A stretch of 64,000 nucleotides of DNA, from contig NZ_VBUT01000003.1 of the NCBI RefSeq assembly GCF_005863245.1, positions 558,001 through 622,000 on the forward strand, given 5' to 3'. Positions 6,715-16,392 of this stretch are shown piece after piece. The stretch's first letter is position 1. Each line of letters begins with the position of its first letter. Source of the DNA: Nocardia cyriacigeorgica. GTDB taxonomy: Bacteria; Actinomycetota; Actinomycetes; Mycobacteriales; Mycobacteriaceae. Under the pieces are notes generated by a model. It saw only the letters and a program-made list of their open reading frames with translations. It was not told where the DNA came from and did no database searches. The translations under genes were made by a program, and so were the position numbers.

Positions 6715-8784
6715 GTGACCACCACAGCCCCCCTCAGCCCAGCCGCCCTCGTCCGGGTGCCGGCCGGGACTACGGCGGGTGCCGCGGTGCGTGAGGCGGG
6801 CCTGCCGACCAAGGGACCGGAGACCATCGTCGTGGTCCGCGACGCCGCCGGTGAGCTCAAGGACCTGTCCTGGACCCCGGACGTCGACGTCGAGGTGACC
6901 GCGGTCGCCGCCAACACCGAGGCCGGACGCAGCGTCATCCGGCATTCGGCCGCGCATGTGCTGGCCCAGGCGGTGCAGCAGGAGTTCCCCGAGGCCAAGC
7001 TCGGCATCGGCCCGCCGATCAAGGACGGCTTCTACTACGACTTCCGCGTCGACAAGCCGTTCACCCCGGAGGATCTGGCCAAGCTGGAATCGCGGATGAA
7101 GAAGATCATCAAAGGCGCGCAGCGGTTTTCGCGCCGGGTGGTCGAGGTCGAGGACGCCAGGGTGGAGCTGGCGAACGAGCCGTTCAAGCTGGAGCTGATC
7201 AGCGACAAGTCCGGTATCGACGATCCCGAGGTGATGGAGGTCGGCGGTAAAGAGCTGACCATCTACGACAACCTCGACCCGCGTTCGGGTGAGCGGGTGT
7301 GGGGCGATCTGTGCCGCGGCCCGCACATCCCCACCACCAAGTTCATTCCCGCCTTCAAACTCACCCGCAGCTCCGCCGCCTACTGGCGCGGCGACCAGAA
7401 CCGCGAGGACCTGCAGCGCATCTACGGCACCGCCTGGGAGTCGCCGGAGGCGCTCGACGAGTACATGCATCTGCTGGCCGAGGCCGAACGCCGCGATCAC
7501 CGCAAGCTCGGCCTGGAGCTGGACCTGTTCAGCTTCCCCGACGAGCTGGGCTCGGGCCTGCCGGTGTTCCACCCCAAGGGCGGCATCATCCGCAAAGAGC
7601 TCGAGGAGTACTCGCGGCGGCGGCATGTGGCGGCGGGCTACGAGTTCGTCAACACCCCGCACATCACCAAGGGTCACCTGTTCGAGGTGTCCGGGCACCT
7701 GGACTGGTACCGCGACGGCATGTTCCCGGCGATGCACCTGGACGCGGAGTACAACGAGGACGGCACCGTCCGCAAACCCGGCCAGGACTACTACGTCAAG
7801 CCGATGAACTGCCCGATGCACAACCTGATCTTCCGCGCGCGGGGCCGGTCGTATCGGGAGCTGCCGCTGCGGCTGTTCGAATTCGGCTCGGTGTACCGGT
7901 ACGAGAAGTCCGGTGTGGTGCACGGCCTGACCCGGGTGCGCGGCATGACCCAGGACGACGCGCACATCTACTGCACCAAAGAGCAGATGCACGCCGAGCT
8001 CACCAACACCCTGCACTTCGTGCTCGATCTGTTGAAGGACTACGGCCTCGACGACTTCTACCTGGAGCTGTCGACCAAGGATCCGGACAAGTTCGTCGGC
8101 TCCGATGAGATCTGGGAGGAAGCCACCGAGACCCTGTCGAAGGTGGCCGCGGCCTCCGGCCTCGAGCTGGTGCCCGATCCGGGTGGCGCCGCGTTCTACG
8201 GGCCGAAGATCTCGGTGCAGGCCAAGGACGCACTGGGCCGCACCTGGCAGATGTCGACCATCCAGCTCGACTTCAACCTGCCCGAACGGTTCAACCTCGA
8301 ATACACCGCCTCCGACGGCACCAAGCAGCGTCCGGTGATGATCCACCGCGCCCTGTTCGGCTCCATCGAACGCTTCTTCGGCGTGCTCACCGAGCATTAC
8401 GCGGGCGCGTTCCCGGCGTGGCTGTCACCGGTGCAGGTGGTCGGCATCCCGGTTGCCGAGGCTTTCGCGCCGCATCTGGACCGGGTGATCGAACTGCTGC
8501 ACGAGGCCGGAGTGCGCGCGCAGGTGGATCGCAGCGACGACCGGATGCAGAAGAAGATCTTCAACAACACCGCGCAGAAGGTGCCGTTCATGCTGCTGGC
8601 CGGCGAGCGTGATGTGAACGCCGACGCCGTCAGCTTCCGGTTCCGCGACGGCACCCAGGTCAACGGGGTTCCGGTGGCCGACGCGGTGGAGACCATCGTG
8701 GACTGGATCGCGCGGCGCGACAACAGCTCGCCCACCGCGGAAGGCTTCGAGATCCGTCCCGCCGGCGGCGGTGAGCGTCGATGA
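6715..8784 (+). CDS. thrS: Threonyl-tRNA synthetase
   Basis: 689 aa. Ligates threonine to tRNA-Thr in the cytoplasm. An N-terminal TGS-like segment precedes the editing domain ([12 protein letters not shown], about residue 80). The class II core follows, with motif 2 in [13 protein letters not shown] and motif 3 near [17 protein letters not shown], then the anticodon-binding domain ([12 protein letters not shown]). The GTG start has AAGGAGA 8 bases ahead; the open frame continues back to 6418 but lacks a better start. First gene of a six-gene unit in the same order as in M. tuberculosis. The stop overlaps the next start (ATGA). Confidence 0.97.
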   Translation: MTTTAPLSPAALVRVPAGTTAGAAVREAGLPTKGPETIVVVRDAAGELKDLSWTPDVDVEVTAVAANTEAGRSVIRHSAAHVLAQAVQQEFPEAKLGIGPPIKDGFYYDFRVDKPFTPEDLAKLESRMKKIIKGAQRFSRRVVEVEDARVELANEPFKLELISDKSGIDDPEVMEVGGKELTIYDNLDPRSGERVWGDLCRGPHIPTTKFIPAFKLTRSSAAYWRGDQNREDLQRIYGTAWESPEALDEYMHLLAEAERRDHRKLGLELDLFSFPDELGSGLPVFHPKGGIIRKELEEYSRRRHVAAGYEFVNTPHITKGHLFEVSGHLDWYRDGMFPAMHLDAEYNEDGTVRKPGQDYYVKPMNCPMHNLIFRARGRSYRELPLRLFEFGSVYRYEKSGVVHGLTRVRGMTQDDAHIYCTKEQMHAELTNTLHFVLDLLKDYGLDDFYLELSTKDPDKFVGSDEIWEEATETLSKVAAASGLELVPDPGGAAFYGPKISVQAKDALGRTWQMSTIQLDFNLPERFNLEYTASDGTKQRPVMIHRALFGSIERFFGVLTEHYAGAFPAWLSPVQVVGIPVAEAFAPHLDRVIELLHEAGVRAQVDRSDDRMQKKIFNNTAQKVPFMLLAGERDVNADAVSFRFRDGTQVNGVPVADAVETIVDWIARRDNSSPTAEGFEIRPAGGGERR

Positions 8785-9362
8785 GCGACAGCGGCGCCGC
8801 GGCGTTGCGCGGCACCGACAACGGCGGAGACATCGTCGATCACGGTGCGGGCGAACCGGATCGGTTGCAGCGGCTGTGGACGCCCTACCGGATGTCCTAT
8901 ATCGCGGAGGCGGCCACCGCCACGCCCAAGGACGCGACCGGGCACCCGTTCACCGATATCCCGAAGATGACCGACGAGGACGGCCTGGTCGTCGCCCGCG
9001 GTGAGCTGGTGTACGCGGTGCTCAACCTGTACCCGTACAACCCCGGCCACATGATGGTGGTGCCTTACCGCCGCGTCGCCAACCTGGAAGACCTCACCGA
9101 GGCCGAGAGCGCCGAGCTGATGAAGTTCACCCAGCAGGCGATCCGGGTGATCAAGAAGGTCTCGCGGCCGCACGGGTTCAATATCGGGCTCAACCTGGGC
9201 GGGGTGGCGGGCGGCTCGCTGGCCGACCACCTGCACCAGCACATCGTGCCGCGCTGGGGCGGCGACGCGAACTTCATCACGGTGGTCGGCGGGGTGAAGG
9301 TGATGCCCCAGTTGCTCAGGGAGACCAGGGCGCTGCTCGCCGCGGCCTGGGACGAGGAGTAG
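8781..9362 (+). CDS. HIT-family Ap4A phosphorylase
   Basis: 193 aa. The histidine triad is H150-L-H152-Q-H154 ([10 protein letters not shown]). Full-length similarity is to the mycobacterial diadenosine tetraphosphate phosphorylase (Rv2613c type), which cleaves Ap4A with phosphate to ATP and ADP. The segment [18 protein letters not shown] is the usual HIT lead-in. It overlaps thrS by four bases, so Ap4A, a side product of aminoacyl-tRNA synthetases, and its removal may be co-expressed; that link is inference. Confidence 0.92.
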   Translation: MSDSGAAALRGTDNGGDIVDHGAGEPDRLQRLWTPYRMSYIAEAATATPKDATGHPFTDIPKMTDEDGLVVARGELVYAVLNLYPYNPGHMMVVPYRRVANLEDLTEAESAELMKFTQQAIRVIKKVSRPHGFNIGLNLGGVAGGSLADHLHQHIVPRWGGDANFITVVGGVKVMPQLLRETRALLAAAWDEE

Positions 9363-9366
9363 ATCG

Positions 9367-10059
9367 GTGCTCAGCATCTTCGGTCGCGCGACGTTCGCCA
9401 AAGCGACGGCGCCGCTCGGCAGGGCACTGGTGCGCACCGGCCTCACCCCCGACGCGATGACCTTGATCGGCACGGCCGCCTCGATCATCGCGGCGATGAC
9501 GCTGTTCCCGTCCGGTCACCTGTTCTGGGGCACCATGGTGATCTGGCTGTTCGTCATGTTCGACATGCTCGACGGCGCCATGGCCAGGGCCCGCGGCGGC
9601 GGCACCAAATACGGCGCGGTGCTCGACGCCACCTGCGACCGGGTCGCCGACGGCGCCATCTTCGCTGGTCTGGCCTGGTGGGCGGTCTATCACGAACACA
9701 GCAAGCCGTTGTTGTTCGCTACCCTGGTCGTGCTGGTGACCTCGCAGGTGATCTCCTACGCGAAGGCCAGGGCCGAAGCCAGCGGACTGTCCGCCGACGG
9801 CGGGCTCATCGAACGCCCGGATCGGCTGGTCATCGTGCTGGTGGGCGCCGGACTCACCGGCATCGGCGGATATTGGGGGATCGAATGGCTGACCTGGGCG
9901 GTGCACGTCGCGATGTGGATCCTCGCGGTGCTCAGCATCGTGACGGTGTTCCAGCGCGTGCTGGCGGTGCGCAATTCGGCCGGGGCGCGCGACATCATCC
10001 CGATGACGCCGCCGCAGGCGCAGACCGAGGGTTCCGCGGACCCGGAGCGGCGGTCGTGA
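9367..10059 (+). CDS. pgsA: Phosphatidylinositol phosphate synthase (CDP-alcohol phosphatidyltransferase)
   Basis: 230 aa integral membrane enzyme. The catalytic signature DG-x2-AR-x8-G-x3-D-x3-D is present as DMLDGAMARA, then GTKYGAVLDATCD. In mycolic-acid bacteria the ortholog at this position (Rv2612c) joins CDP-diacylglycerol to inositol-1-phosphate, the first step toward phosphatidylinositol and its mannosides. It starts with GTG 4 bases after the HIT gene and overlaps the next gene by four bases. About six membrane segments are visible. Confidence 0.93.
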   Translation: MLSIFGRATFAKATAPLGRALVRTGLTPDAMTLIGTAASIIAAMTLFPSGHLFWGTMVIWLFVMFDMLDGAMARARGGGTKYGAVLDATCDRVADGAIFAGLAWWAVYHEHSKPLLFATLVVLVTSQVISYAKARAEASGLSADGGLIERPDRLVIVLVGAGLTGIGGYWGIEWLTWAVHVAMWILAVLSIVTVFQRVLAVRNSAGARDIIPMTPPQAQTEGSADPERRS

Positions 10060-11090
10060 CCGCGACCGCGACCCGTCCCGCGCCTGTGCAGGCCGAGGAC
10101 GGCCTCGCCGCTCGTCTCAAAGGTGCGGTCAGCGATCGCGCCTACGCCGCGGGCTGGCGCGTGGTGCGTGCACTGCCGGAACCGACCGCGCGCACGCTGT
10201 TCGACTGGGGTGCCGATCGCGCAGTGCGTGGCGGCGGCCCGCATCAACTGCGCCGCAACCTCGCCCGAGTGCTCGGCCTCGCCCCCGAAGCGGTGCCCGA
10301 CGAGCTGATCCGGGCGAGCATGCGCTCCTATGCCCGCTACTGGCGCGAGGCGTTCCGGCTGCCCACCATGGACCACGCGGCGCTCGCGGCCTCGGGCCGC
10401 ATGCCGGTCGACGGCATTCCGCACCTGGACGCCGCGCTGGCCGAGGGCCGAGGCGTGATCTTCGTGCTGCCGCATTCGGGCAACTGGGATATGGCCGGGA
10501 TGTGGCTGGTGCAGAACTACGGCACCTTCACCACCGTTGCCGAGCGGCTCAAACCGGAATCGTTGTTCGAACGATTCGTCGCGTACCGGGAAAGCCTCGG
10601 CTTCGAGGTCTTCCCGCTCACCGGCGGTGAACAGCCGCCCTTCCCGCAGCTGGCGGCGCGGCTGCGGGAGAACAAGATCGTCTGCCTGATGGGTGAGCGT
10701 GATCTGACCGGCAAGGGTGTGCCGGTGAACTTCTTCGGCGAGCGCACCTGGATGCCCGCCGGTGCCGCGAAACTGGCCATCGAGACCGGCGCGGCGCTGA
10801 TGCCGGTGCACGCCTGGTTCACCGTCGATGACGCCGGAGTCGAAGGCTGGGGGCTGAAAACCGGAGCGCCACTGGATGTTTCCGGTGGCGTTGCCGCGGC
10901 CACGCAGGCGCTCGCCGACCATTTCGCGGCGAATATCGCCGAGCATCCGGCCGACTGGCACATGCTGCAACCGCTGTGGGAAAACGATCTGTCCGAGCAG
11001 AGACGGGCCAGAATCGCGGCCGCGCAGGCGGCCCTGGACGATCCCGGCGCGCGAGGCGGGAACACCGGCGGGGGAGTTGCGCTGCGATGA
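10056..11090 (+). CDS. patA: Phosphatidylinositol mannoside acyltransferase (PatA)
   Basis: 344 aa, LpxL/HtrB-type lysophospholipid acyltransferase. The HX4D catalytic motif is HSGNWD, followed by a long family-typical region with GERDLTGKGVPVNFFGE. It transfers palmitate to the mannose of PIM1/PIM2 at the inner face of the membrane. The GTG start overlaps the pgsA stop (GTGA), and the end overlaps pimA (ATGA), so the three PIM genes are coupled. The open frame back to 9678 is antisense-like shadow. Confidence 0.93.
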   Translation: MTATATRPAPVQAEDGLAARLKGAVSDRAYAAGWRVVRALPEPTARTLFDWGADRAVRGGGPHQLRRNLARVLGLAPEAVPDELIRASMRSYARYWREAFRLPTMDHAALAASGRMPVDGIPHLDAALAEGRGVIFVLPHSGNWDMAGMWLVQNYGTFTTVAERLKPESLFERFVAYRESLGFEVFPLTGGEQPPFPQLAARLRENKIVCLMGERDLTGKGVPVNFFGERTWMPAGAAKLAIETGAALMPVHAWFTVDDAGVEGWGLKTGAPLDVSGGVAAATQALADHFAANIAEHPADWHMLQPLWENDLSEQRRARIAAAQAALDDPGARGGNTGGGVALR

Positions 11091-12211
11091 AGATCGGCAT
11101 GGTCTGCCCCTATTCGTTCGATGTCCCGGGCGGTGTGCAGGCGCATGTGGTCGAGCTGGCGCGGGTGATGATCGAACGCGGGCACAAGGTGAGTGTGCTT
11201 GCGCCCGCGTCGGATTCGACACCGCTACCGGAGTTCGTCGTCTCCGCGGGCCGCGCGGTGGCCATCCCGTACAACGGGTCGGTCGCCCGGTTGTCGTTCG
11301 GGCCGACGGCCTACACCCGCATCCGCCGCTGGATCGACGGCAACGATTTCGATGTGCTGCACATCCATGAGCCGAACGCGCCGAGCCTGTCGATGCTCGC
11401 GCTCAAGATCGCCGAGGGCCCGATCGTGGCGACCTTCCACACCTCGACCACGAAATCGTTGGTGCTCAGCACTTTCCAGGGTGTGCTCCGCCCGTACCAC
11501 GAGAAGATCAGCGGGCGGATCGCGGTCTCGGAGCTGGCGCGGCGCTGGCAGGTGGAGGCGCTCGGCTCGGATGCGGTGGAGATCCCCAACGGCGTCGATG
11601 TCGCGTCCTTCGCCCGCGCCCCGATGCTGCCCGGCTATCCGCGCCCGGGCGGCACGGTGCTGTTCCTCGGCCGCTACGACGAACCGCGCAAGGGCATGGC
11701 GGTCCTGCTCGGCGCGCTGCCCGACCTGGTGCGCAGGCATCCGGAGATCGAGATCCTGATCGTCGGGCGCGGCGACGAGGAACGGCTGCGCAAGGAGGCG
11801 GGCCCGCATGCCGGGCATCTGCGGTTCCTGGGACAGGTCTCCGATGCGGAGAAGGCCTCGGCGATGCGCAGCGCCGACGTCTACGTGGCGCCCAATCTGG
11901 GTGGGGAGAGCTTCGGCATCATCCTGATCGAGGCCATGGCCGCGGGCACCGCGGTCGTCGCCAGCGAACTCGACGCCTTCCGTCGGGTGCTGCGCGACGG
12001 CACGGCGGGTCTGCTGGTACCGGTGGGTGATTCGGCGGCCTTGGCCACCGCGCTCGACAGCGTGCTCACCGACGAGGCGCGGCGCACCGAGCTGGTGCGG
12101 TCGGCCACCCAGGTGGTCGGCGAATACGACTGGCCGGTGGTGGCCGAACAGATTCTGCGGGTGTACGAGACGGTGACCGTCGGCGACATCCGGGTGAGGG
12201 CAGCCGGATGA
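11087..12211 (+). CDS. pimA: Phosphatidylinositol alpha-mannosyltransferase (PimA)
   Basis: 374 aa, GT4 family with GT-B fold. The N-terminus has VCPYSFDVPGGVQAHVVELA, the loop that grips GDP-mannose and PI. The C-terminal EX7E motif is in GGESFGIILIEAMAAGTAVV. It adds the first mannose from GDP-mannose to phosphatidylinositol on the cytoplasmic side. The upstream acyltransferase and PI synthase supply the same pathway. Overlaps both neighbours by four bases. Confidence 0.95.
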   Translation: MKIGMVCPYSFDVPGGVQAHVVELARVMIERGHKVSVLAPASDSTPLPEFVVSAGRAVAIPYNGSVARLSFGPTAYTRIRRWIDGNDFDVLHIHEPNAPSLSMLALKIAEGPIVATFHTSTTKSLVLSTFQGVLRPYHEKISGRIAVSELARRWQVEALGSDAVEIPNGVDVASFARAPMLPGYPRPGGTVLFLGRYDEPRKGMAVLLGALPDLVRRHPEIEILIVGRGDEERLRKEAGPHAGHLRFLGQVSDAEKASAMRSADVYVAPNLGGESFGIILIEAMAAGTAVVASELDAFRRVLRDGTAGLLVPVGDSAALATALDSVLTDEARRTELVRSATQVVGEYDWPVVAEQILRVYETVTVGDIRVRAAG

Positions 12212-13254
12212 TCACCTTCTCCGCGACAACCGTTCTCGTCCTGGCCCTGATCGCCGCGGTGGTCGTGGCCATCGGCCTGTGGGCGTACTCCACGGCCAAT
12301 CGGCTCGACCGGCTGCATGTGCGCTCGGACCAGTCCTGGCAGGCGCTCGACGGCGCGCTGGCCCGGCGCGCGGTGGTGGCACGGGCGGTGGCGATGGCGA
12401 TCGCGGGCCCGGTGTCGGATCCGGCGCTCGCCGAACAGGCCAAACAGCTGTCCACGCTGGCCGACCGCGCCGAACGGGCCGGGCGTGCCGACCGGGAAAC
12501 GGTGGAGAATCAGCTCTCCGCTGCCCTGTCCGCGGTCGATATCGGGCAGCTGCGCCCGCAGTTGGTGGCCGAGCTGGCCGACGCCGAGGCCAGGGTGCTG
12601 ATCGCGCGCCGATTCCACAACGACGCCGTCCGCGACACCCTCGCCCTGCGCACCCGGCGCCCGGTGCGGCTGCTGCACCTGGGCGGTACCGCGCCGCTGC
12701 CGACCTACTTCGAGATCACCGAACGCGCCACCCCGGCGGCCGCGACCGGGCTCGAGGTCGACACCATCCGCACCTCGGCCCGTACGGTGCTGATCGACGA
12801 GCAGGACCGGGTGCTGCTCATGCGCGGCAACGACCCGAAGGTGCCCGAGGTCTCGTTCTGGTTCACCGTCGGCGGCGGGGTGGAGCCGGGGGAGAGCCTG
12901 CGCGCGGCGGCGGTCCGCGAGATCCACGAGGAAACCGGCTACACCGCGGATCCGGCGGCGCTGCGCGGCCCGATCTGGCGGCGGGTGGCGGTGTTTCCGT
13001 TCAACGGTGAACTCATCCGCTCCGAGGAACTGTTCTTCGCGCTGCGGGTGCGGCAGTTCGATCCGCGCCCGGCCAACCTCACCTACGTCGAGCGCCGCTC
13101 GATCACCGGACACCGCTGGTGCACCGCCGCCGACATCACCACCTTCGACGCCGCCGGCGAGACCGTGTATCCCTATCACCTCGACGAGCTCATCGCCGAA
13201 GCCGCGGCCGCCGCCGATGCCGACACCGACCCAGAGGTCCGTTCGATCCGCTGA
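12208..13254 (+). CDS. Membrane-anchored Nudix hydrolase
   Basis: 348 aa. Residues about 5-27 are a transmembrane anchor. Residues 30-150 are helical and LemA-like in look (RLHVRSDQSWQALDGALARRAVVARAVA). The C-terminal half is a Nudix domain with a complete Nudix box (GGVEPGESLRAAAVREIHEETGY fits G-x5-E-x7-REUxEExGU). M. tuberculosis has a matching gene next to pimA (Rv2609c). The substrate is unknown; a nucleoside-diphosphate-linked compound in the PIM pathway is possible but not shown. Overlaps pimA by four bases; last gene of this unit. Confidence 0.85.
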   Translation: MITFSATTVLVLALIAAVVVAIGLWAYSTANRLDRLHVRSDQSWQALDGALARRAVVARAVAMAIAGPVSDPALAEQAKQLSTLADRAERAGRADRETVENQLSAALSAVDIGQLRPQLVAELADAEARVLIARRFHNDAVRDTLALRTRRPVRLLHLGGTAPLPTYFEITERATPAAATGLEVDTIRTSARTVLIDEQDRVLLMRGNDPKVPEVSFWFTVGGGVEPGESLRAAAVREIHEETGYTADPAALRGPIWRRVAVFPFNGELIRSEELFFALRVRQFDPRPANLTYVERRSITGHRWCTAADITTFDAAGETVYPYHLDELIAEAAAAADADTDPEVRSIR

Positions 13255-13361
13255 CCAGGCGATTCCGTATGCGGTGTGACCGGATTCACCACCGTGCTAC
13301 CGTCGATGCGGTTTGACCGGCCGAGCGAGGGTCGACTCGGTGGGTGGAGGTGAATGAGTAC

Positions 13362-13454
13362 GTGTCGTACATCCTGTTCGATTTCCTGATGCCGATCATC
13401 GGCGCCGCCGCCGCGGAGTACTGGGCGACGTTGCTGGTGATCAACCCGATCTGA
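13362..13454 (+). CDS. Candidate hydrophobic micropeptide (30 aa)
   Basis: GTG at 13362 with GGAGG 11 bases ahead (13346-13350), or GTG at 13350. The product VSYILFDFLMPIIGAAAAEYW plus nine residues is mostly apolar, with a core that could span the membrane once. Third codon positions are almost all G or C, matching local coding sequence. It stands alone in a 409-base interval between the Nudix gene and pdxS. It is short, so chance is not excluded. Confidence 0.35.
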   Translation: MSYILFDFLMPIIGAAAAEYWATLLVINPI

Positions 13455-13621
13455 TCGATCCGGCAGGTTCGCCGGACCCGTCGAAGCCGCATCGGGTCCG
13501 GCGAATTCGTCCTCCACCGGGCACCCTGAGCGGTCCAGTCCGGCTCCGGCGTGACGAACGCGCTGGTCGTGGCAAGGCCAGTCGTGCTCAACTGGCTATC
13601 AAGGGCGCTTCGGGGCACGCC

Positions 13622-13627
13622 TAGAAT
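13622..13627 (+). promoter_or_regulatory. -10 box candidate for pdxS
   Basis: TAGAAT, about 54 bases before the pdxS start. No good -35 is seen at the right distance. The rest of 13455-13663 holds no other feature I can support. Confidence 0.4.
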
Positions 13628-13681
13628 CGTGTCGTTCTACCGCTGACGACCCATTAGGCGCACATGACACAGGAGTTTGCC

Positions 13682-14602
13682 GTGACCACGCCCGAGACCA
13701 CCCAGACCACCGAGGCGACCCGTGAGGCGGGTACCGCCCGCGTGAAGCGCGGCATGGCCGAAATGCTCAAGGGCGGGGTGATCATGGACGTCGTCACCCC
13801 GGAGCAGGCCAAGATCGCCGAGGACGCCGGTGCGGTCGCCGTCATGGCGCTCGAGCGCGTGCCCGCCGATATCCGCGCCCAGGGTGGCGTCTCCCGGATG
13901 AGCGATCCGGACATGATCGACGGCATCATCTCCGCGGTGTCGATCCCGGTGATGGCCAAGGCCCGCATCGGCCACTTCGTGGAGGCACAGATCCTGCAGA
14001 GCCTCGGCGTCGACTACATCGACGAGTCCGAGGTGCTGACCCCGGCCGACTACACCAACCACATCGACAAGTGGAACTTCACCGTTCCGTTCGTTTGTGG
14101 TGCCACCAACCTGGGTGAGGCCCTGCGCCGCATCACCGAGGGCGCGGCAATGATCCGCTCCAAGGGCGAGGCGGGCACCGGTGACGTCTCCAACGCCACC
14201 ACCCACATGCGCCAGATCCGCCAGGAGATCCGCAAGCTGTCCTCGCTGCCCGCCGACGAGCTCTATGTCGCCGCCAAGGAATTGCAGGCGCCCTACGAGC
14301 TGGTCCGCGAGGTCGCCGAGACCGGCAAGCTGCCGGTGGTGCTGTTCACCGCCGGCGGTATCGCCACCCCGGCCGACGCCGCGATGATGATGCAGCTCGG
14401 CGCCGAGGGCGTGTTCGTCGGCTCGGGCATCTTCAAGTCCGGCAACCCGGCCCAGCGCGCCGCCGCCATCGTCAAGGCCACCACCTTCTACGACGACGCC
14501 GACGTGCTCGCCAAGGTGTCGCGTGGCCTGGGTGAGGCCATGGTCGGCATCAACGTCGAGGAGATCGCGCAGCCGCACCGGCTGGCCGAGCGGGGCTGGT
14601 GA
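13682..14602 (+). CDS. pdxS: Pyridoxal 5'-phosphate synthase lyase subunit
   Basis: 306 aa. Makes PLP from ribose 5-phosphate, glyceraldehyde 3-phosphate and ammonia supplied by PdxT. Family motifs are intact: [50 protein letters not shown] (catalytic Lys region) and [13 protein letters not shown]. The start is GTG with AGGAG 7 bases upstream; an in-frame ATG at 13664 would place that SD inside the gene. Its partner pdxT lies 3.7 kb downstream, separated by genes absent from the M. tuberculosis arrangement. Confidence 0.97.
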   Translation: MTTPETTQTTEATREAGTARVKRGMAEMLKGGVIMDVVTPEQAKIAEDAGAVAVMALERVPADIRAQGGVSRMSDPDMIDGIISAVSIPVMAKARIGHFVEAQILQSLGVDYIDESEVLTPADYTNHIDKWNFTVPFVCGATNLGEALRRITEGAAMIRSKGEAGTGDVSNATTHMRQIRQEIRKLSSLPADELYVAAKELQAPYELVREVAETGKLPVVLFTAGGIATPADAAMMMQLGAEGVFVGSGIFKSGNPAQRAAAIVKATTFYDDADVLAKVSRGLGEAMVGINVEEIAQPHRLAERGW

Positions 14603-14635
14603 GTCGGCGCCCGCGATAGGGCACCGGGACTTGCC

Positions 14636-14673
14636 GGAGCGGGTGTCACGTCAGGTGATGTGACACCCGCTCC
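14636..14673 (+). terminator. Terminator after pdxS
   Basis: Perfect 14-bp stem GGAGCGGGTGTCAC / GTGACACCCGCTCC with a 10-base loop, 33 bases after the stop codon. It separates pdxS from the downstream secreted-protein gene. Confidence 0.85.
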
Positions 14674-14866
14674 GCCGTATCCGTCCTGCTGACGCACACA
14701 GACGCCCACGTACGTGTGTACACCGGCCTGTGTTCGAGCCCGCCCGCTGCGCGCGCGGCTGCGCCCGGCAGTCGAACGCAGCGCTGAATTCAGCGCTCTC
14801 GTGCTAGTTTCCGAGTCTCGGCGAACTCGGTTTGCGCCGGTTCCACGACGCAGGAGGTACGCGAGA

Positions 14867-15331
14867 GTGATCCTTCGCAGGGCGGGCCTTCTCGTCTCAG
14901 CAAGCCTGGCACTGACATTCGGCCCGGCAGGCCCGGCCACCGCTGATAGTGATCCGGCGCCGCCGTCCGCCGAAGCACTCGACGACCAGCTGACCACCGG
15001 CCTCGACCCGGTGGCGCGGACATGGGCGTGGACTCACCCGGTCCGCAACGCGCACAAGCTCGCGTTCGTCCAGGGCGCACAGGCCGACCCCGAGCTGCCG
15101 TACCGGCTGGCGCAGACGGTGCACGAGACCGGGGCGAAGCTGCGCATCATCGGCGTGAACCCGAAGCCCCTCGGTGAAGCCTTCTATGCGAACGCCAACA
15201 TCACCCTCAACGGTCAGACCACCCCCGCCGAGATCCCGTTCGTGGATGAGGACGGCACCTGGAAGGTGGAGCTGATCTGGGCCTGCACCATGCTGTCGAT
15301 GTTCGGCGAGCAGTCACCTGCCTGCGACTGA
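14867..15331 (+). CDS. Secreted low-molecular-weight antigen MTB12-like protein
   Basis: 154 aa. An N-terminal Sec signal peptide (ILRRAGLLVSASLALTFG, cleavage near ATAD) leads to a single small domain. HKLAFVQGAQADPELPYRLA, IPFVDEDGTWKVE and the ending WACTMLSMFGEQSPAC match the C-terminal domain of the mycobacterial MTB12 family, including the paired cysteines expected to form a disulfide. The function is unknown; MTB12 members are secreted and immunogenic. The GTG start has CAGGAGG 9 bases ahead, which excludes the longer frame back to 14714. Confidence 0.75.
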   Translation: MILRRAGLLVSASLALTFGPAGPATADSDPAPPSAEALDDQLTTGLDPVARTWAWTHPVRNAHKLAFVQGAQADPELPYRLAQTVHETGAKLRIIGVNPKPLGEAFYANANITLNGQTTPAEIPFVDEDGTWKVELIWACTMLSMFGEQSPACD

Positions 15332-15555
15332 GCCCGTCGGCAGGCCGAGCGCGCGGCCGCGGTTGCGGGCTCGCAGCTGGGTGTGACCGCCGTCATCTTC
15401 GTTCCCGCTCCCGCGGCCCCCTGCCGGTCCCCGGCCTGCCTGCGTGCGAACATAGAAGTCCCGTCGGGACCGGCCGGTCCGTAATTGCCGTCCGATAACC
15501 CGCGCGGTTGTGCAGTACTCGGACGACCGGCCAGTGGCACGGAGAGGCGGAGACG

Positions 15556-16377
15556 TTGGCGACCATCGAAGAAGCGCTGGAGATCGAGCGGCTCGAGCGG
15601 GACATCTTCCGTGGAGCCTCACCCAAGACCCAGTTGCAGCGCACCTTCGGCGGTCAGGTCGCCGGCCAGGCGCTGGTCTCGGCGGTGCGCACGGTGGATC
15701 CGCGGTTCCAGGTGCATTCGCTGCACGGCTATTTCCTGCGTCCGGGCAACCCCGACCAGCCCACCGTCTACCTGGTCGAACGCATCCGCGACGGTCGCTC
15801 CTTCTGCACCCGCCGGGTGACCGGCGTGCAGGACGGCGCCGCCATCTTCACCATGTCGGCCTCCTTCCACGTCGGCGACGACGGCCCGGCCCATCAGGAC
15901 GAGATGCCGGTGGTGCAGCCGCCCGAGGATCTGCCCGACGCCAAGACCACCATGAGCCCCGAACGGTTGTGGGCGATGCGGGAATGGGAGCACTGGGATA
16001 TCCGCCCGGTCCCGCAGGAATCGGTCACCCAGCGTCCCGGCGTGGTGTCGCCGCAGCAGGTGTGGTTCCGCTACCGGCACCCGCTGCCCGACGATCCGCT
16101 GTTCCACGTGTGCACCCTCGCCTACATGAGCGATATGACCCTGCTGGGTTCATCGAAGGTCACCCACCCCGACGAACCCACCCAGGACGCCTCGCTCGAT
16201 CACGCCATGTGGTTCCTGCGCCCGTTCCGGGCCGACGACTGGCTGCTCTACGACCAGTCCTCGCCGTCGGCCGGTTTCGGTCGCGCGCTCACCGGCGGCA
16301 AGATCTTCAACCGCGCCGGTGAACTGGTCGCCTCGGTGGTCCAGGAAGGCCTGATCCGCACCCGGCGCGAGAAGTAG
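15556..16377 (+). CDS. tesB: Acyl-CoA thioesterase II
   Basis: 273 aa, double hot-dog thioesterase that hydrolyses acyl-CoA to free acid and CoA. N-terminal half: RTFGGQVAGQALVSAVRTV and HSLHGYFLRPG. C-terminal half: ASLDHAMWFLRPFRADDWLLYDQSSPSAG, with the catalytic Asp in SLDH and the Gln in VVQEGLI. The position just before HRPF that is usually His is Leu here. The start is probably TTG with GGAGAGG ahead, giving LATIEEALEIERLE; the frame continues up to 15508. Converges on the permease gene with only 15 bases between stops. Confidence 0.92.
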   Translation: MATIEEALEIERLERDIFRGASPKTQLQRTFGGQVAGQALVSAVRTVDPRFQVHSLHGYFLRPGNPDQPTVYLVERIRDGRSFCTRRVTGVQDGAAIFTMSASFHVGDDGPAHQDEMPVVQPPEDLPDAKTTMSPERLWAMREWEHWDIRPVPQESVTQRPGVVSPQQVWFRYRHPLPDDPLFHVCTLAYMSDMTLLGSSKVTHPDEPTQDASLDHAMWFLRPFRADDWLLYDQSSPSAGFGRALTGGKIFNRAGELVASVVQEGLIRTRREK

Positions 16378-16392
16378 CGCGGCGCACGGAGT

